Shown here: positions 5,868-6,105 of the stretch, piece after piece
Layout of the letters: every line of letters begins with the position of its first letter
Position numbering within the stretch: the first letter of the stretch is position 1
NCBI GenBank assembly: GCA_003488145.1
Contig: DNMQ01000122.1
Span: 1 to 6,105, forward strand
DNA length: 6,105 bases
Source: Pseudomonas sp.
GTDB lineage: Bacteria > Pseudomonadota > Gammaproteobacteria > Pseudomonadales > Pseudomonadaceae
Reading direction: 5' to 3'
Made by a program: the position numbers and the translations under genes
The notes under the pieces: model-generated
Database searches by the model: none
Seen by the model: the letters and a program-made list of their open reading frames with translations, nothing else
Told to the model about the DNA's origin: nothing

Positions 5868-6105
5868 TGAACGCCCAACAGCGCATCCCAGCGATCCAGA
5901 TCGAGAACGCCGGCGCCCCGGACTTCCGCGCCCGCGCCCGCAAGTCCCTGAAGGACGACCAGCTGCGACGCAACTTCCGAACCGCCATGGATTCGCTGAT
6001 GACCAAGCGCGCCGCGGCCTTCAGCGATGCCGACGAGCGCGAGCGCCTGCGCGAGATGGGCAACCATATCCGCGCCCGCGCCTTGTCCAAGCTGCCCGAA
6101 CTGCT
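5867..6105 (+). CDS. lldF: LldF/LutB iron-sulfur subunit, 3' end beyond window
   Basis: The frame opens with ATG at 5867, overlapping the lldE stop by one base. A near-perfect Shine-Dalgarno sequence, GGAGG, lies at 5856-5860 with six bases of spacing. Seventy-nine complete codons remain open at the window end. The visible N-terminus (FRARARKSLKDDQLRRNF at 20-37, then a helix with MTKRAAAF and an IRARALSKLPEL stretch) matches the start of LldF/LutB proteins. Those carry a LUD domain followed by two 4Fe-4S ferredoxin-like motifs and a C-terminal domain, none of which is reached here. In known loci lldG follows, often with a D-lactate dehydrogenase gene; the window cannot show this. Confidence 0.88.
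   Translation, partial: MNAQQRIPAIQIENAGAPDFRARARKSLKDDQLRRNFRTAMDSLMTKRAAAFSDADERERLREMGNHIRARALSKLPEL

Overview
The window looks like a chromosomal segment from a gamma-proteobacterium of the Pseudomonas/Stutzerimonas group. This rests on gene order (bamE / rnfH-ratA / smpB / lldR / lldP), high GC content and proteins that closely match the Pseudomonas versions as I remember them. No database search was run. I see no phage, defence, CRISPR or tRNA features. Coding density is normal.

Left half (1-1979), housekeeping. The outer-membrane lipoprotein gene bamE (5' end cut off) converges on an overlapping minus-strand pair, ratA-rnfH, across a bidirectional terminator. Diverging from ratA is smpB, the tmRNA partner. 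It has a perfect TATAAT only 9 bases before its ATG and no Shine-Dalgarno sequence, so it may be read from a leaderless mRNA.

Right half (2053-6105), lactate use. lldR, a FadR-type GntR repressor, is divergent from lldP (lactate permease), lldE and lldF (cut off at the window end). The 267-bp control region holds two TGGT-N3-ACCA operators 133 bp apart, one at the predicted lldR start and one just downstream of the predicted lldP promoter. This resembles the two-operator layout of E. coli lldPRD. A 24-codon leader ORF with a good Shine-Dalgarno sequence ends one base before the lldP ATG. The gene after lldP is lldE of the three-subunit LldEFG/LutABC iron-sulfur L-lactate dehydrogenase, not the flavoprotein gene lldD that sits there in P. 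aeruginosa.

The 248-bp gap between lldP and lldE holds a strong hairpin without a U-run, then a 139-156 bp long-inverted-repeat element that looks like a MITE, then a small hairpin touching the lldE ribosome binding site.

Together the right half would import lactate, sense it through LldR and oxidise L-lactate to pyruvate. I found no convincing wholly new system. The most rewarding unexplained items are the lldP leader ORF, the intra-operon palindromic element and the possible leaderless smpB.
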